NCBI GenBank assembly: GCA_040143965.1
Contig: JASJQH010007015.1
Coordinates: 1-25,733, forward strand
Direction of reading: 5' to 3'
Origin: Basidiobolus ranarum
Lineage: Eukaryota; Basidiobolomycota; Basidiobolomycetes; Basidiobolales
Length of the DNA stretch: 25,733 nucleotides
Shown: positions 1 to 10,451 of the stretch, piece by piece
Numbering within the stretch: position 1 is the first letter of the stretch
How the letters are laid out: each line of letters begins with the position of its first letter
Program-made: the position numbers and the translations under genes
The notes under the pieces: generated by a model
The model's database searches: none
Told to the model about the DNA's origin: nothing
The model's input: the letters and a program-made list of their open reading frames with translations, nothing else

Positions 1-962
1 TCCTCACTCGAATCCATGTATCCAGGGATTCTTTTGTGAACACAAATATCGGAATGTTCTGTCAATTACTCATTATTGGAATAATAAAATCAAAGAACAT
101 TTGATGAAATTTAGCTAATTATTACCTGAGCAAGTGCAAGCATTATTGAGGCTTATCATTGAGTTAGCAGAGTTGTTGTATATTAAATGAATTATTTATG
201 TTGTCAGTTTTTCGCTTTCCCGATGAATTGCCGCTATAATCCCGTTACTATTTGCTTTTAATGAATGTTGAATCTTATAAAGAGAATACTAACAATTGCA
301 GAGTACTTTCATTAACAGCTGCTACAATGAAGAGTTTTCCTGTTCTGCCTGTAGTATTCACAGTGCCTCTTTATCGACACTACCGAGTGGAATATTGCAA
401 TACTCTTGTGGCCAAAGGTTTTGGCCTGACACCGATAAGATTAACCTTCTCAATTACACCATAACTAGCCCCTCTTTCCTGTAGCCAAGCCCACTAAGAT
501 CGTCACTGTCGTATCATATCGACAAACCCGATCACCTTCAGATTCTAATTGATTTGTATACATAATGTGTACACCCACTTGTATGAAGCTTTAATATTTA
601 TCTAGAACAGCTTTTATAAGTACTAGCTTGCAATAAAAGCTTTAGGGTGAGTAATTTGGAGACCTAGAACAGTTCAAATGCTGAATTTACTCAAGAATTG
701 ACTTGAGACAAAGTATCATCTACTCGTGTATTGCTATCATGTGGGCTCAAGGTATTTGGCATTAAATTAGGGTCAATCCATTTTAAGAGTCAATTTTTTG
801 GATTGTGTATCTCTCGCATGTTATATTCTGCTCGCCAAAGGCTAACAATCGCGCTAATACTGACTATTTTCGAAAATCTTATCTCAACGCCACGATGATA
901 AACATCATATCTTTTGTATTCATGCGATCTCCAAGATGTTAAAAGATCATCACTTGTGTATT
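1..962. other. gene-free stretch
   Basis: Short open frames occur here but none has a convincing start, splice sites or protein-like composition, and I recognise no RNA gene or repeat. The stretch is AT-rich and most likely intergenic. Confidence 0.5.
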
Positions 963-1274
963 TTAATTGGGATTAATTCTTCTAAGTATGACATTATTCA
1001 CGCTTGAGGCATAAATATAATGTTTTGAATTATAAGCTCTGTATTTATCACAACCCTGATCTCCATTGCTTTTCTCACCCTTTCCAGCATCATGGACACT
1101 AGCTCCAAGACCATTACCTCCATTACCATCTCTGTTGCAGCTTCCACCCTTACCAGCATCACAAGTACCCGCTTCATTATCACCACCATTGCTAGCGCCG
1201 CTTTGAACGCCGTATATCTCATTGTCTCTTGTGCCTGACGCAGCCGCTTTAATAGCAGTAAGCCCAGAAAGTAG
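963..1274 (-). other. Gly/Asn/Asp-rich open frame without a start codon
   Basis: This frame stays open for about 104 codons and ends in TAA at 965-963. Its N-terminal part reads LLSGLTAIKAAASG, which resembles the end of a secretion signal. A Gly-, Asn- and Asp-rich segment with four or five Cys follows (for example AGTCDAGKGGSCNRDGNGG). There is no in-frame ATG at its head, and an in-frame stop lies just upstream, so it would need an upstream exon that I could not find. Trinucleotide-like low complexity could keep several frames open by chance. The plus strand also has a 48-codon Ser/Thr-rich frame from 1091. It may be a small secreted-protein fragment or simply low-complexity DNA. Confidence 0.15.
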
Positions 1275-2807
1275 TCATAATAACTGTGGGCGGAAAATTT
1301 CACTGTGAAGTGTTTCGATGTTGTCCATAATTCAAAGTTGCAATTTAAGCAAGATATTTTAGTAAAATTCTTTAGTGCACTGTAGATGCCTTTTAGAGTC
1401 GTATATCCTAAATATTTATTTACTCCTACTCCTGGGTGCGAATTTTATTCTTCCTATTTCAGTGATACTTACGTATGGGGTAGGATCCATATCGGAGCAA
1501 CTGCTTTCTTCCCACTCCACACTACTCTTGAATTGTGATTCTTGATTGTAAATGCACCAAGTTTAGTTGAGATCCTGGCTTTGCTGTATATTCGATTTGA
1601 CATATGCATACGTTGGCGCCAGTATCAAGGCTTTCTCGATACTGCAACGTATGAGTTTATTGTAAGCAGAGGTTTTTACAAAGCAAACGCATTCACGATA
1701 TTTTGGCCATTCTATTGACTGCTGCAAATTAGTATGTTATCAACAATAGTCTACTAAGGTATTGTAAGTTACATAAGTAAGGCGTTGCCATCACTTATCA
1801 CAGCTGATGGCCTTCGAAGATTGCCAAAATATACTTCTTAAGCTTCCACACTGTTTTTCGCAAGTGCTCAATGGCTGTAACGCATTCGAAAATTTGAATC
1901 TAGGGAATCCTCAATAGGTTTAACTACATGACATGGTTCAGATATTACTCAGAGATATTACAGATTTGTCTTACTAACACACACTAAAAATGCACAATGA
2001 AGCAACTATAAATGCTTTTTTGAGTACCATGTTATTGGTAACGTTATTTAGCCAGAACTTGGCCTAACTCTCGATCCGATCTCGTATAAGTACTAATTTG
2101 TACAAACGTGTTATCTCAGATGAAAATCGCAAACACTGGGTAACCCAGTATCGAAATCGACAGTATAACCAGGTGCATTTATTAACCACTAGGTAAATAT
2201 TACAACATACGTATAAGCACACATCATACCGAGCTATTAACTTCCCATGGCATAAAAGAGTAGAAGGAAGATTACGCATGCCAGATAAAAATAACTCCAC
2301 TACCAACTTTAAAAGAAACGAAAGTTTTAACATAGGGGGGAACCATTGAGGTTCTGGATGGTTTATGATAGTTGTAGTGGAGGTTTCAGGCATGCCTTTA
2401 GCGTTACAGGATAAGATTTATAGCAAATTGGGAATATGTGATAGTTATGGAAGGAGTATGTAAGAAATGGTCTTATTGTGCAACTGAAAGATATATATTA
2501 ATTGATCAGAAATCAAGAAATGAAACCTTTGGATGTATTATTACCAAAATCAATTTGCTTCTTTTATGAATTCTGGGTGTAGTAGAATAAACAATTCTAG
2601 AGTTCTTTTGTATTACATTAATAATCTAAGCTTAACTTTACTCGTTCTTACATAGCGCACATATGTATCAAATCATATGTTTCAATTTTGAGGGGAATGA
2701 TGTTTGACTACATAATGCCAGATAACTTGGATACGCTATATGAAATAATGGACAAACAAGGAGATAGATAGCAGGTATGCCAAGGATAATAAACTTTAAC
2801 ATATATG
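1275..2807. other. gene-free stretch with one hairpin
   Basis: I see no supported gene here. The only structure that stands out is the hairpin at 1607-1653, described separately. The longest frame, on the minus strand at 2064-2393, has no features suggesting a protein. Confidence 0.5.
1607..1653. repeat. strong imperfect hairpin (16-bp stem, 4-nt bulge)
   Basis: The left arm CATACGTTG-GCGC-CAGTATC (1607-1626) pairs with the right arm GATACTGCAACGTATG (1638-1653). All 16 pairs are Watson-Crick, with only the GCGC bulge unpaired on the left, and the loop is 11 nt (1627-1637). The arms do not continue into the flanks. It could be a small-RNA precursor-like hairpin, the remnant of a tiny foldback element, or a chance structure. 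No target-site duplication or neighbouring gene explains it. Confidence 0.6.
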
Positions 2808-3096
2808 TGTTGAAATTTGCATAGCCTAAACATCTATATAGTCATATATCGCTTAGTATTCAGATATTTCTCTAAGATATCACTCACTATTCAATATCGG
2901 ATCTTAGCTGAAAGCTCTCAGGTATATAGATTTTTCAATGAAGCCCAAACTTTGCACACATGTTCCTGGGACCTTCCTTAGCACATCTTACACGTTTCTT
3001 TGCCTACTTTTGACAAAACTATAATTGTCAATTAATCAGTAAGTGAAAACTACTAATTCTTATAGTTCTCCCAACGACTTCCAAAATACTTTAATA
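2808..3096 (+). mobile_element. solo LTR (fossil), family A copy 1
   Basis: This roughly 289-bp unit starts TGTTGAAATTTGC, the TG start typical of a retrotransposon LTR, and ends at the position matching the TTCAACA/TTTAACA ends of its relatives. Five-base flanks of nearly the same sequence (ATATG and ATATC) suggest an old 5-bp target duplication. It matches three other units in the window (3583-3910 reversed, 10452-10780, 10781-11035). By eye, identity is roughly four fifths, which suggests old insertions. No internal retrotransposon sequence adjoins it. The Copia or Gypsy superfamily cannot be told from the LTR alone. Confidence 0.7.
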
Positions 3097-3582
3097 ATAT
3101 CTTGTATGCAACTTTGTTTCCTCTATCTTTCCATTCACCACTATCTATAACCGCGGAATTCAAATTCATGGCCAAATATATGTAGCAATAGGCTGATTCC
3201 TCTCATTTAGAATAAATTTGGTAAACAGATGGTGTGAAAGACTATTTGAATAGATATAAATATAACTTAATAGCTGAGGTTTTTGTGAGAATTGGGTGAG
3301 TCCAACTATCTGGTCCTGATTCAATCAACCATTCTACCCAATTTTGTTCACTACATTTTTTATATATGTTCAAGGGCATGTGTGATATAGAAAAGTGACT
3401 TATATGTATAGTATGAGAAGCATTAATCACTATAATATTCCATAAGCTCTTTGAGATATTATTCCCCTTGGTTGTATTAACTGTAAATATACACTATGAA
3501 ACAACACTGTATTAGATTTTCTATCTATTAGCTTTACTTTATAGTAGTATTGATTGGAAGATTTCAATCACATCCTTGAAAT
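3097..3582. other. AT-rich spacer between two opposed solo LTRs
   Basis: About 490 bp separate the two inverted LTR copies. I see no coding region, no primer-binding site and no polypurine tract. Because the LTRs face opposite ways, this spacer is not the interior of a single LTR element. Confidence 0.5.
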
Positions 3583-3910
3583 TGTTAAAATATTTAGGAG
3601 CCTGTTGGAAGTGGTTTGAAGAATTAGAGAAAGTAGTGGTTTTCACTTGTTGATTTATTGAGTAGAAAGTTGACATTTATGATTTTGTCAAGATTTTAAC
3701 AAACCAACATGTAGACTGTGTTAAGGAAGGTCCCAGGAACATGTGCGCAAAGTTTGGGGCTTCTAGCACAAGTTATTAAATCTATATATCTGAGAACTTG
3801 CAAGTAAATTCCTTAAGAGAATAATGGATAATATCTTAGTGAAATATAAGATAACTAAGTACTAAGCTATATATGACTATATAGGTGTTTAGGCAATGCT
3901 AATTTCAACA
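3583..3910 (-). mobile_element. solo LTR (fossil), family A copy 2
   Basis: Read on the minus strand, this 328-bp unit begins TGTTGAAATTAGC and ends AAATATTTTAACA, the same TG..CA ends as the other family members. It is flanked by GAAAT (3578-3582) and GAATT (3911-3915), a near-match consistent with an old 5-bp target duplication. With copy 1 it forms a long inverted repeat spanning 2808-3910. No internal element sequence is attached. Confidence 0.75.
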
Positions 3911-4956
3911 GAATTATGTAGATCTCTCAAACAACATAAGTTCTTTCCAGTTACATACTTATTAATCCACTTTTTCTGAAATGGTTTGAAACTTGCTATG
4001 TCAGTAATAGAAATACTTTATGATATTTAACTATTGCATGTTTTTCACCTTGGCTAGTTGCATCTTTACTCAATTAACAGTAAGTTCAAAGTTGGAACAT
4101 GCATATAGGTAATATGTGAGTCATCCAGGAACTAGCAAAGTTAAGCTTAGACTTAATTTAGTGGCTCTAAAATTCCAAGAAGGCAGTTGATATTTTATTG
4201 CTCTGATGTGTGAACATAATCTTATGGCTAATTTTCAATAGTAGCTATAAGTCCTTAATTCAGTTTAATCATTAAATATCACCTGTTTTCAAAGTTTTTC
4301 AATGTCATATAAATGGCTACAGTAAACCTCAAGTAAGAAGCCAAGAATGGTATTGATTTGACAATGAATATAGAGATAGGTTCATGGCACTACTTTGAAT
4401 ACAATTCATTTGCTACTAGTAAAATAGCCTTTGCAGAACATATCAATATTCCAATATCTGGCCTTTGGAAAATCTAGGCAATCCCAATTTACAAATGTAA
4501 GTGACTTGTAAGATACAATGTTCAGTAAATATTTATCTTTATTCTAGCTTTAAAAGAACTTGGATGTCATAATATGTTGACCTAGTTTGTCACTTGAGCT
4601 TGCAAAATGCACCTATGCAGAGCTGTTCTGCTCTCTTGAGATGAGGAAATTAGTAGAAATACAGATATTTAGTAAATATATTATCTCATTGAAGCAACAG
4701 TAGTATGCAATTGCATAACAAGGCATATTGGAAGCACTAGAGTAAAGGCATTGATAAAAGCAAGTATAAATAAATAGTTAAGTAGGAATGTTGACTATTA
4801 GAATTTAACATCTAAATATTCATGAATTAGTTATGTGAAATTTTACTGAATATCTTATATATTCACAATATATGTTGCGAACCTACAAGCTTTTTATTGC
4901 AAAAACCGTGCCTAAATTGCCAATATTTCAAAGGCCTAGTTTGGAAACCTCACATT
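3911..4956. other. AT-rich gene-free stretch
   Basis: This is AT-rich sequence dense in stops in all frames. I see no gene, RNA or recognisable repeat. Base composition shifts visibly towards higher GC at about 4950. Confidence 0.55.
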
Positions 4957-5235
4957 CTAACAGCTCATCTCTCTATGTTGCTGGGCTGAGATAACACCAT
5001 TTGACGAGCCCCTCCAGCCGATACAGTTATCTCGTACAGTGACTTGGCATTGTTTGTTTAAATCGCCGAATGGCGATTCAAGAAGCGAGGAATCCTCCGA
5101 TCCTGTGATTTCGTTCACACGGTCAAAACGAAAGCTCCAGGTGTTGTTGCGATAGGGGCCTATGGAAGAATATTGACCCTCCAGACGCGTGATCAGTTGA
5201 TTTAGGTAATTACACTTACATCTCAACACCAGCTA
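4957..5235 (-). other. unassigned open frame
   Basis: The frame is open for about 92 codons, has mixed codon use and higher GC than the sequence to its left, and ends in TAG. It reads protein-like in places (NNTWSFRFDRVNEITGSED, CQVTVRDNCIGW) but has no ATG near its head and is preceded by an in-frame stop. I recognise no domain. In this GC range such a frame is not rare by chance, so it is an unproven exon or relic. Confidence 0.12.
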
Positions 5236-6204
5236 CTGGGAATATCAATAGTGATGGCATCTGCGAAGTGATTTTCTCTGCTGTCACATCAGTTTACTAT
5301 TTCAAATTCGTTGATGATTCAGCTGCACCTTGAATCACGTCTCATTTGATGATTATCTCTTGCCGCCCTAGCACTCACACTTTTGGCATCCCTCCTTGAG
5401 TAACCGTTCAGAATAAGGGATATTTCTATGAAGCCGATGCCGATAGCCACCGGCATTCTAGAACATAATAGCTATTGTATGGATTTCATGTTGCCTCAAA
5501 CGGTGTTTGGTTCGGTAGAGAGTCAAGGCTCCCGCTGCCTCGAGGCTTCTCTGTTCCCAAGCCACTGATCCTCCGAAGCTCATTTATTTATCTTGCATGT
5601 CCTGTTACTATTGCGCGTTTACTCCCTATCTCCCCGGCCACAGTGTAGTTGTGTCGGTTTCAAGCCGTGTAGCAAATATTGTAGTCCCGTAAAATTCGCG
5701 GCCTGTGTACTCTGCAAGCATGCATGGCCTATACCGATATTCTCATTTTAATTTACTCAGATCATTCTAAATATGATACTGCAGTAACATAGGTTTGGCA
5801 TCTGTGGCAGCAAGAGATTCAGTGCCTTGGTGTATATATGAATGCATGAGATATAGCAAACTCAGTGATTGCCTTCTTTAGTGGGTAGATGGGAAGTTCT
5901 GAGTGCATGTGTTGGCCTGGGAACCGTGAACTCTAACTGCACAAGTCAACGTTCTTAATGAATACCAAGTCATTGTAATTAGCCTAAATTGGGAGTAAGG
6001 TGGCAGACGGCCAGTCGAAACCATGCGAGGGAAAATTAACTGTAATATCAATTTTGGGGATCGCACTGTCCAATAGTCTTGAGCTACCAGAAACAGAAAC
6101 AACCCTAGGCTGTACACCAGCGTTGCATTGGACACAAACTGGGCACACGAGTAAAACTAGATTTAGGCAGGGATTTCCGGACTACTCAGCATGGAACCAG
6201 GAAA
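5236..6204. other. gene-free stretch
   Basis: GC is higher than in the preceding 2.5 kb, but there is no frame with a start and convincing composition, no RNA gene and no recognisable transposon part. Confidence 0.4.
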
Positions 6205-6504
6205 TTGATTTACTATTGGTACATTGGTTACTTTCCGCAAGGCTATTGGTGTTTACAGTATCCAAGTGTTGTAGGAATCGAAAGCCCCTATTGGGAGGGA
6301 ACCAATATTGGGATTTGGGCTGCACTTCCTCAAGGCTTAAGGGTACAGCCTTTGAGACCAGTACTAGAGTGTCGGCTTATTTTGAGAATAGTGAATGCCA
6401 ACCCCAAGCCTACTTCATATGAGGGGACTTTCTACCAACGGCAAAGTTCAATCCGACCTGCTTCTCGACTAACACTTGGATCTGCACTCAATGGGCTCGC
6501 ATGA
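6205..6504 (+). other. unassigned exon-like open frame
   Basis: This 99-codon frame is rich in Tyr, Trp, Gly and Pro (IYYWYIGYFPQGYWCLQYP near the start, then YWEGTNIGIWAALPQGLR) and ends in TGA. An acceptor-like CCAG precedes it at about 6200. There is no ATG at its head and no recognisable domain. A second frame (6000-6422) overlaps most of it, so at most one is real. It could be an exon of an unrecognised gene, a decayed gene or chance. Confidence 0.15.
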
Positions 6505-7721
6505 AAAGATGTACAATGCGAGACTCATTGTTTCTGCATGGCCAAAGGCCTCTTACGCAACAATACAGGTGCTAACAATCCAAAGTTGATGACTAGTTGA
6601 CATGCCCTTATTCTAATCGCTCTATATCCTGCTTGAAGAATCCAATGCCATCACCACTCCTGGAAATGCCCTAACCAAGATCATCATGACATTAATTTCT
6701 ATCTTGTTATGGGCAGTCAGCATTGTACTTATGTTACACGACGAGTCTCACTATACTCCATTCAGAGTGTGTGCTGCGCTTCCAATCCTGACACAACGAT
6801 GACTAGGGAAGGATCCCTCTTACCCTAAAACATGATAACAAAGCTTCCAAAATGATGATACCATGCTGAGGTGGCGCATTCCTTTTCTCAAATTATGAGA
6901 TTCTCTCGAAACCATCGGATATGATCTCACAAGGGAACTCGATAATAAACCGATGAGAGTATGCTTGGCGAATAGTGGCCCTAATTCAACTTGAAGGCCC
7001 CTAAATTTAAAGAGCATTCGAGATGTACCTATGATCTTCTCAAGAGGGAGTTGTATCCTAATATGGGGAGAGCATTGGATCCATACAGTCATGGCTGTGT
7101 TGAAGGGCCAGTGACTATTTCCAAAAGACAGTGACATCCAAGATATGGTGGTAGTAGTTAGGTCAGAGGTGGATGCTAATTGGCTGTGAATGAAGGCTTA
7201 TTCTGATGCAGCCATCATCACTATTTGTTGGCCATCATAAAGGATAATAATACTAATTGTAATCGATTTTCTTGAACATGAGCGATCAAGTCTCTGGAGC
7301 ACCAATGGGACCCAATAGTCAAACTAGAGGTGGCAAAGCCCATATTTTTGTAACATCAACACTACATGATACGCGGCTAATGCAGTCACTGTTCATTGTC
7401 GTGGGTAAAAGTATTATCTAGTACGATCTCAATGTTCCGCACCATGATACATGTAAGGGGCAATAACGCGAAGGTAAAATATCGCGGCTTTGATGAAAGG
7501 CCACTCATCTCTGAAATCATGGCGAATCACTATGAATCCCATGATGTCATTGGATCGGAAATGATCCAGAAGAGCACTCTGATTATTGAGTAAATGATGA
7601 GGCTATGAGTACCACTCTCAAGCAAATCCGGTGAGGATTGATAAGGATTTATTTGGCTCCGATACCAGCTCTGTATCTGCTGACTGAAAAGTAACACAGA
7701 CCTATATGCTTATATGTGCAT
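6505..7721. other. gene-free stretch upstream of the small gene at 7815
   Basis: The frames present here lack starts, splice signals or family resemblance. The right-hand end is presumably the upstream region of the orphan gene at 7815. Confidence 0.4.
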
Positions 7722-7749
7722 CTCCGGATTGGCACGAAGAGTATAAATA
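7722..7749 (+). promoter_or_regulatory. TATA-box promoter of the 118-aa orphan gene
   Basis: GTATAAATA at 7741-7749 matches the TATA-box consensus and lies about 66 bp before the ATG at 7815. CTCCGGA occurs 12 bp upstream of it (7722-7728). The same two words occur before the other small gene at 12614, there only 1 bp apart. The TATA call rests on consensus and position; a role for CTCCGGA is inference. Confidence 0.45.
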
Positions 7750-7814
7750 TCCTGGAATCCCTCATCCTAAATCATCATAGCACCTTCGTACTCTCAACAA
7801 CTTGCACATACATC

Positions 7815-8171
7815 ATGTTTGAACCAACTCGAGAACACTTTCCAGCTCCATCTGAGCATACTTCATTTCTATTTACACCTAAATCACCCAAAGTAAAGTC
7901 ACAAGAAGTTCCCAGTTCTTTTGAGGCAATTATAGAGCGATTAAGCCAAAAAACATTTCAACTTAGCCGAATTCAGTCGATTCCATTATCCCCACCAGAG
8001 AGTGTATGCGATGATTCTGATTTTGAATTGGAATTCGAGGACGAGGAACGTGAACCTCCATTCGACCACAAGACCGACGCTCGTGTACGTGATTACCATA
8101 TTAAATTGCACAAGCGGTATAGCGGTATGATGTGCTATTTCCGCAAACAAAGTGCCACATACTGGAAATAG
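7815..8171 (+). CDS. small orphan protein, 118 aa, acidic middle and basic tail
   Basis: I do not recognise this gene. The frame extends upstream without an ATG, so the first ATG at 7815, following the TATA box, is the natural start. The product has a Pro/Ser/Lys-rich N-terminal third (FTPKSPKVKSQEVPSS), a short amphipathic stretch (FEAIIERLSQKTFQLSRI, about residues 38-55) and a strongly acidic cluster (DDSDFELEFEDEERE, about 69-83). The C-terminus is basic and aromatic, ending RKQSATYWK. There is no signal peptide or membrane segment. Codon use looks coding rather than random. SP-containing segments next to an acidic patch would suit a small regulatory or nuclear protein, but that is a guess. 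No intron is needed. A run of about 11 C follows at about 8276. Confidence 0.5.
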   Translation: MFEPTREHFPAPSEHTSFLFTPKSPKVKSQEVPSSFEAIIERLSQKTFQLSRIQSIPLSPPESVCDDSDFELEFEDEEREPPFDHKTDARVRDYHIKLHKRYSGMMCYFRKQSATYWK

Positions 8172-8357
8172 GTGACCATTAGGTAGCCTACTACACCTTA
8201 CGACGAGACTTATACAGTCCATTGTAATTTATCCGCCTCGCCTTACTTCGTCGTACTGTTTATAGCTTCCTAAGCTCCCCCCCCCCTCAAGCACTCTGTA
8301 CTTTAGACAATTATTTCTTGTAAACAATTTTCAACCTCCAAGGATAACTAGTTCATT

Positions 8358-8599
8358 CTACGAACTAAATCTTGGTCTCTTGAACTCGTCAAGCCGCTTG
8401 TGATTGTTTGGCTCAATTTGTCTAAAACATTTCTGAAGTTCCTTCGTTTCACCCGCAAAACTGCCCATATCCTGTGTTAAAACTCTCTGATTATTACCTC
8501 TCCACCATTTAACTTCATCACGACACCTACTAATTTCACTTATTATCCCTTCAACCGACACTATTGCTTGTATGTACACTTTTGCATCAGTACACCACC
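8358..8599 (-). other. exon-like open frame, possible 3' exon of an unrecognised gene
   Basis: A TTTTAAACAG acceptor-like site ends at 8600. From 8599 the frame is open for about 80 codons to TAG at 8360-8358. The translation is protein-like, with a helical, charged, coiled-coil-compatible stretch (ISEISRCRDEVKWWRGNNQ, then LQKCFRQIEPNNHKRLDEF). No matching upstream exon with a fitting phase could be fixed. A short ATG-led frame upstream on the same strand (MFEMYFAVQLNSIMSIVWYP, from about 8786) does not join in phase by any donor I can see. It may be a decayed gene or a chance frame. Confidence 0.25.
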
Positions 8600-10144
8600 C
8601 TGTTTAAAACTATCGACCCTGTAAATAAAGCAGTACGTTTGAAGAGTAAACACCAACCCAGTTATGAAATAATATAACAGATGTGTAATTCCTTCAATTT
8701 TAATTTGGAATCTCAAGCCCCGTATCCGGGTACCAAACAATCGACATGATCGAATTAAGCTGTACAGCGAAATACATTTCAAACATATCTTCAGAAACCT
8801 TGAAAACGCTTAAAGTTAAATTATATCCCCTAATGTGCATGAAACGGTATTTTCGAGAATAGTGTTCGTGGCTCAGTGGAAAGTCAACCGATTGCTCTTT
8901 GAAACGACATCACTGTTACCTAAGTTTCAGCTTCACTTTGCCCCAACAAAATCTGGTCTGTTGAATAAGATTTGCTGAGGGAATCATAGGGGTTGAATAG
9001 AGGGATGATGCAGAAAGCGATTATTACGCGACAGTGACTGGCTGTGGTGAAAGGTAGCAAACCCCTGGTAATCCCTCACTAGTTGCTACCATGAATCGAA
9101 GTGATTGTAAGTTTACTTGGTCAGAAAGTTTACAGGGAGAACTCTCATAGGAGTGAAGCTACTAATAAGCCAATCAGTAGTAAGTAACATTAGTTTCTGG
9201 TTTGCAGCGCGAAGTCTCAACCATCAAGTTCACACATACTACCTAATTTGTTAAATTCCTTAACAATTTCATGATCGTATCTCGATTTTCCATTCACACG
9301 AAATCAAGAAGCTGTGGTATCTGGATATTATGATGAATGAGAAAGCAAAGTACCTGTTTCCACCGCAAAGATTAAGTGACAGTTCTTGTGTTTTACTCAC
9401 ACAGATGATACTTGGGCAAGGGCATTCGTTGAATCCAATTAATAAGGCTTGTTTCATAAATTTAGCCACCCAAAGCCTACTTCACTGATGCAAAAGAGAA
9501 TCCTACCCTAAGCACCATTCAATAACCTGTCTAGGAGCAACATTGGATATATAGAACCATTGAATATTTTTTGAATGGTCTGGATTGGATCGATGTAAAA
9601 CCAGGATATTATTACAATTTAATCGTTTTCCGAATGTAATAAGCATCTTACAAAGGGATTTGCATTGCTTGGCCTCCATCGCAGCTTAGAGATTCATCAA
9701 GTGTGATTAACTTTTTATCCAATCAACACTCTCAATCTGCATCATAAGATGCACGAGAATTTTTCCTCCATTTGTACTAATCAAAGTGTTGAGAATACCG
9801 GAATGCTCACTGACGTAAGAACAAGTCTTGTTAAATGATCGATAACTGAAATTCCCCTATTTACAATGCATGATTTTTCTACCGTATCAGATTCATCGGT
9901 GAAATGATCAGAATGACATTGCAATGGAGTAATTACAATAATAAAGGATGACTTAGTGACAGTGAATTGCGGTTCAAAACCACATAGGTAATTTCATCAA
10001 ATGATTGGATTTTATATTGCATCTGCATAGTTTGATCACTAGAATGCTTTGTGTTCCACAATAGAAAGTCTAACCGGTTGTTTGCTCCTATTCGAGAATA
10101 CATTTCAGATCCTTCTAAACAATTATTCATTTTTTATTATACAG
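8600..10144. other. stretch without a supported gene
   Basis: There is a short ATG-led frame near the left end (minus strand, see 8358-8599) and a small hairpin at 9053-9090. There is also an isolated tRNA A-box-like word at about 8871-8882 without the rest of a tRNA. Nothing else is supportable. Confidence 0.4.
9053..9090. repeat. short hairpin
   Basis: GGTAGCAA (9053-9060) and TTGCTACC (9083-9090) form a perfect 8-bp stem around a 22-nt loop. No gene end is nearby. A chance origin is plausible. Confidence 0.4.
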
Positions 10145-10321
10145 AGCAATACAGTTAATGGGTATATTTGCATCTCCAATGATATCCAGAGTAAAAAATC
10201 GAATGCAATTCTTTTACGCAACCATATCTCAGGTATTAGAATTGAAGGTAGAGCTAGCCATGATATTACAATACAAAATGACAACATTTTTGAGAAAGGA
10301 TCAGTAAAATGCCATCATTGA
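10145..10321 (+). other. exon-like frame with beta-helix-like periodicity
   Basis: A good 3' splice site (branch-like CTAAAC, T-rich tract, TTATACAG) ends at 10144. The frame then stays open for 58 codons to TGA. The translation repeats a hydrophobic alternation with Asn and Gly turns (NGYICISNDIQSKK, then ISGIRIEGRASHDITIQNDN). This resembles the parallel beta-helix repeats of polysaccharide-degrading enzymes such as GH28, whose NGDDCI motif the first segment recalls only faintly. The conserved acidic pair is absent and no partner exon was found. If it is real, it is an isolated exon or relic of a secreted enzyme. Confidence 0.2.
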
Positions 10322-10451
10322 TATAGAAAGGAATAGCTTTATAAGCTATTTAGAGGCGACCAGTTCTGTATCTATCTATATTAATATATTAATGGATGAT
10401 TGTGGAGTTCGTAGAAGTAGAACTGGTTGAGCTGGTAGAGAAGCTTGCTGT

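Noticed and set aside
2808-3910. MITE or foldback transposon with long terminal inverted repeats
   Set aside because: The same unit occurs elsewhere in direct orientation, each copy has TG..CA ends and its own 5-bp flanks; two independent solo LTRs explain this better.
8865-8950. tRNA or tRNA-derived SINE suggested by TGGCTCAGTGG
   Set aside because: The A-box-like word is good, but there is no B box at the right distance and no acceptor or anticodon stem.
9930-9985. tRNA B-box-like GGTTCAAAACC
   Set aside because: The T-stem pairs only in part, and there is no A box or acceptor stem upstream on either strand.
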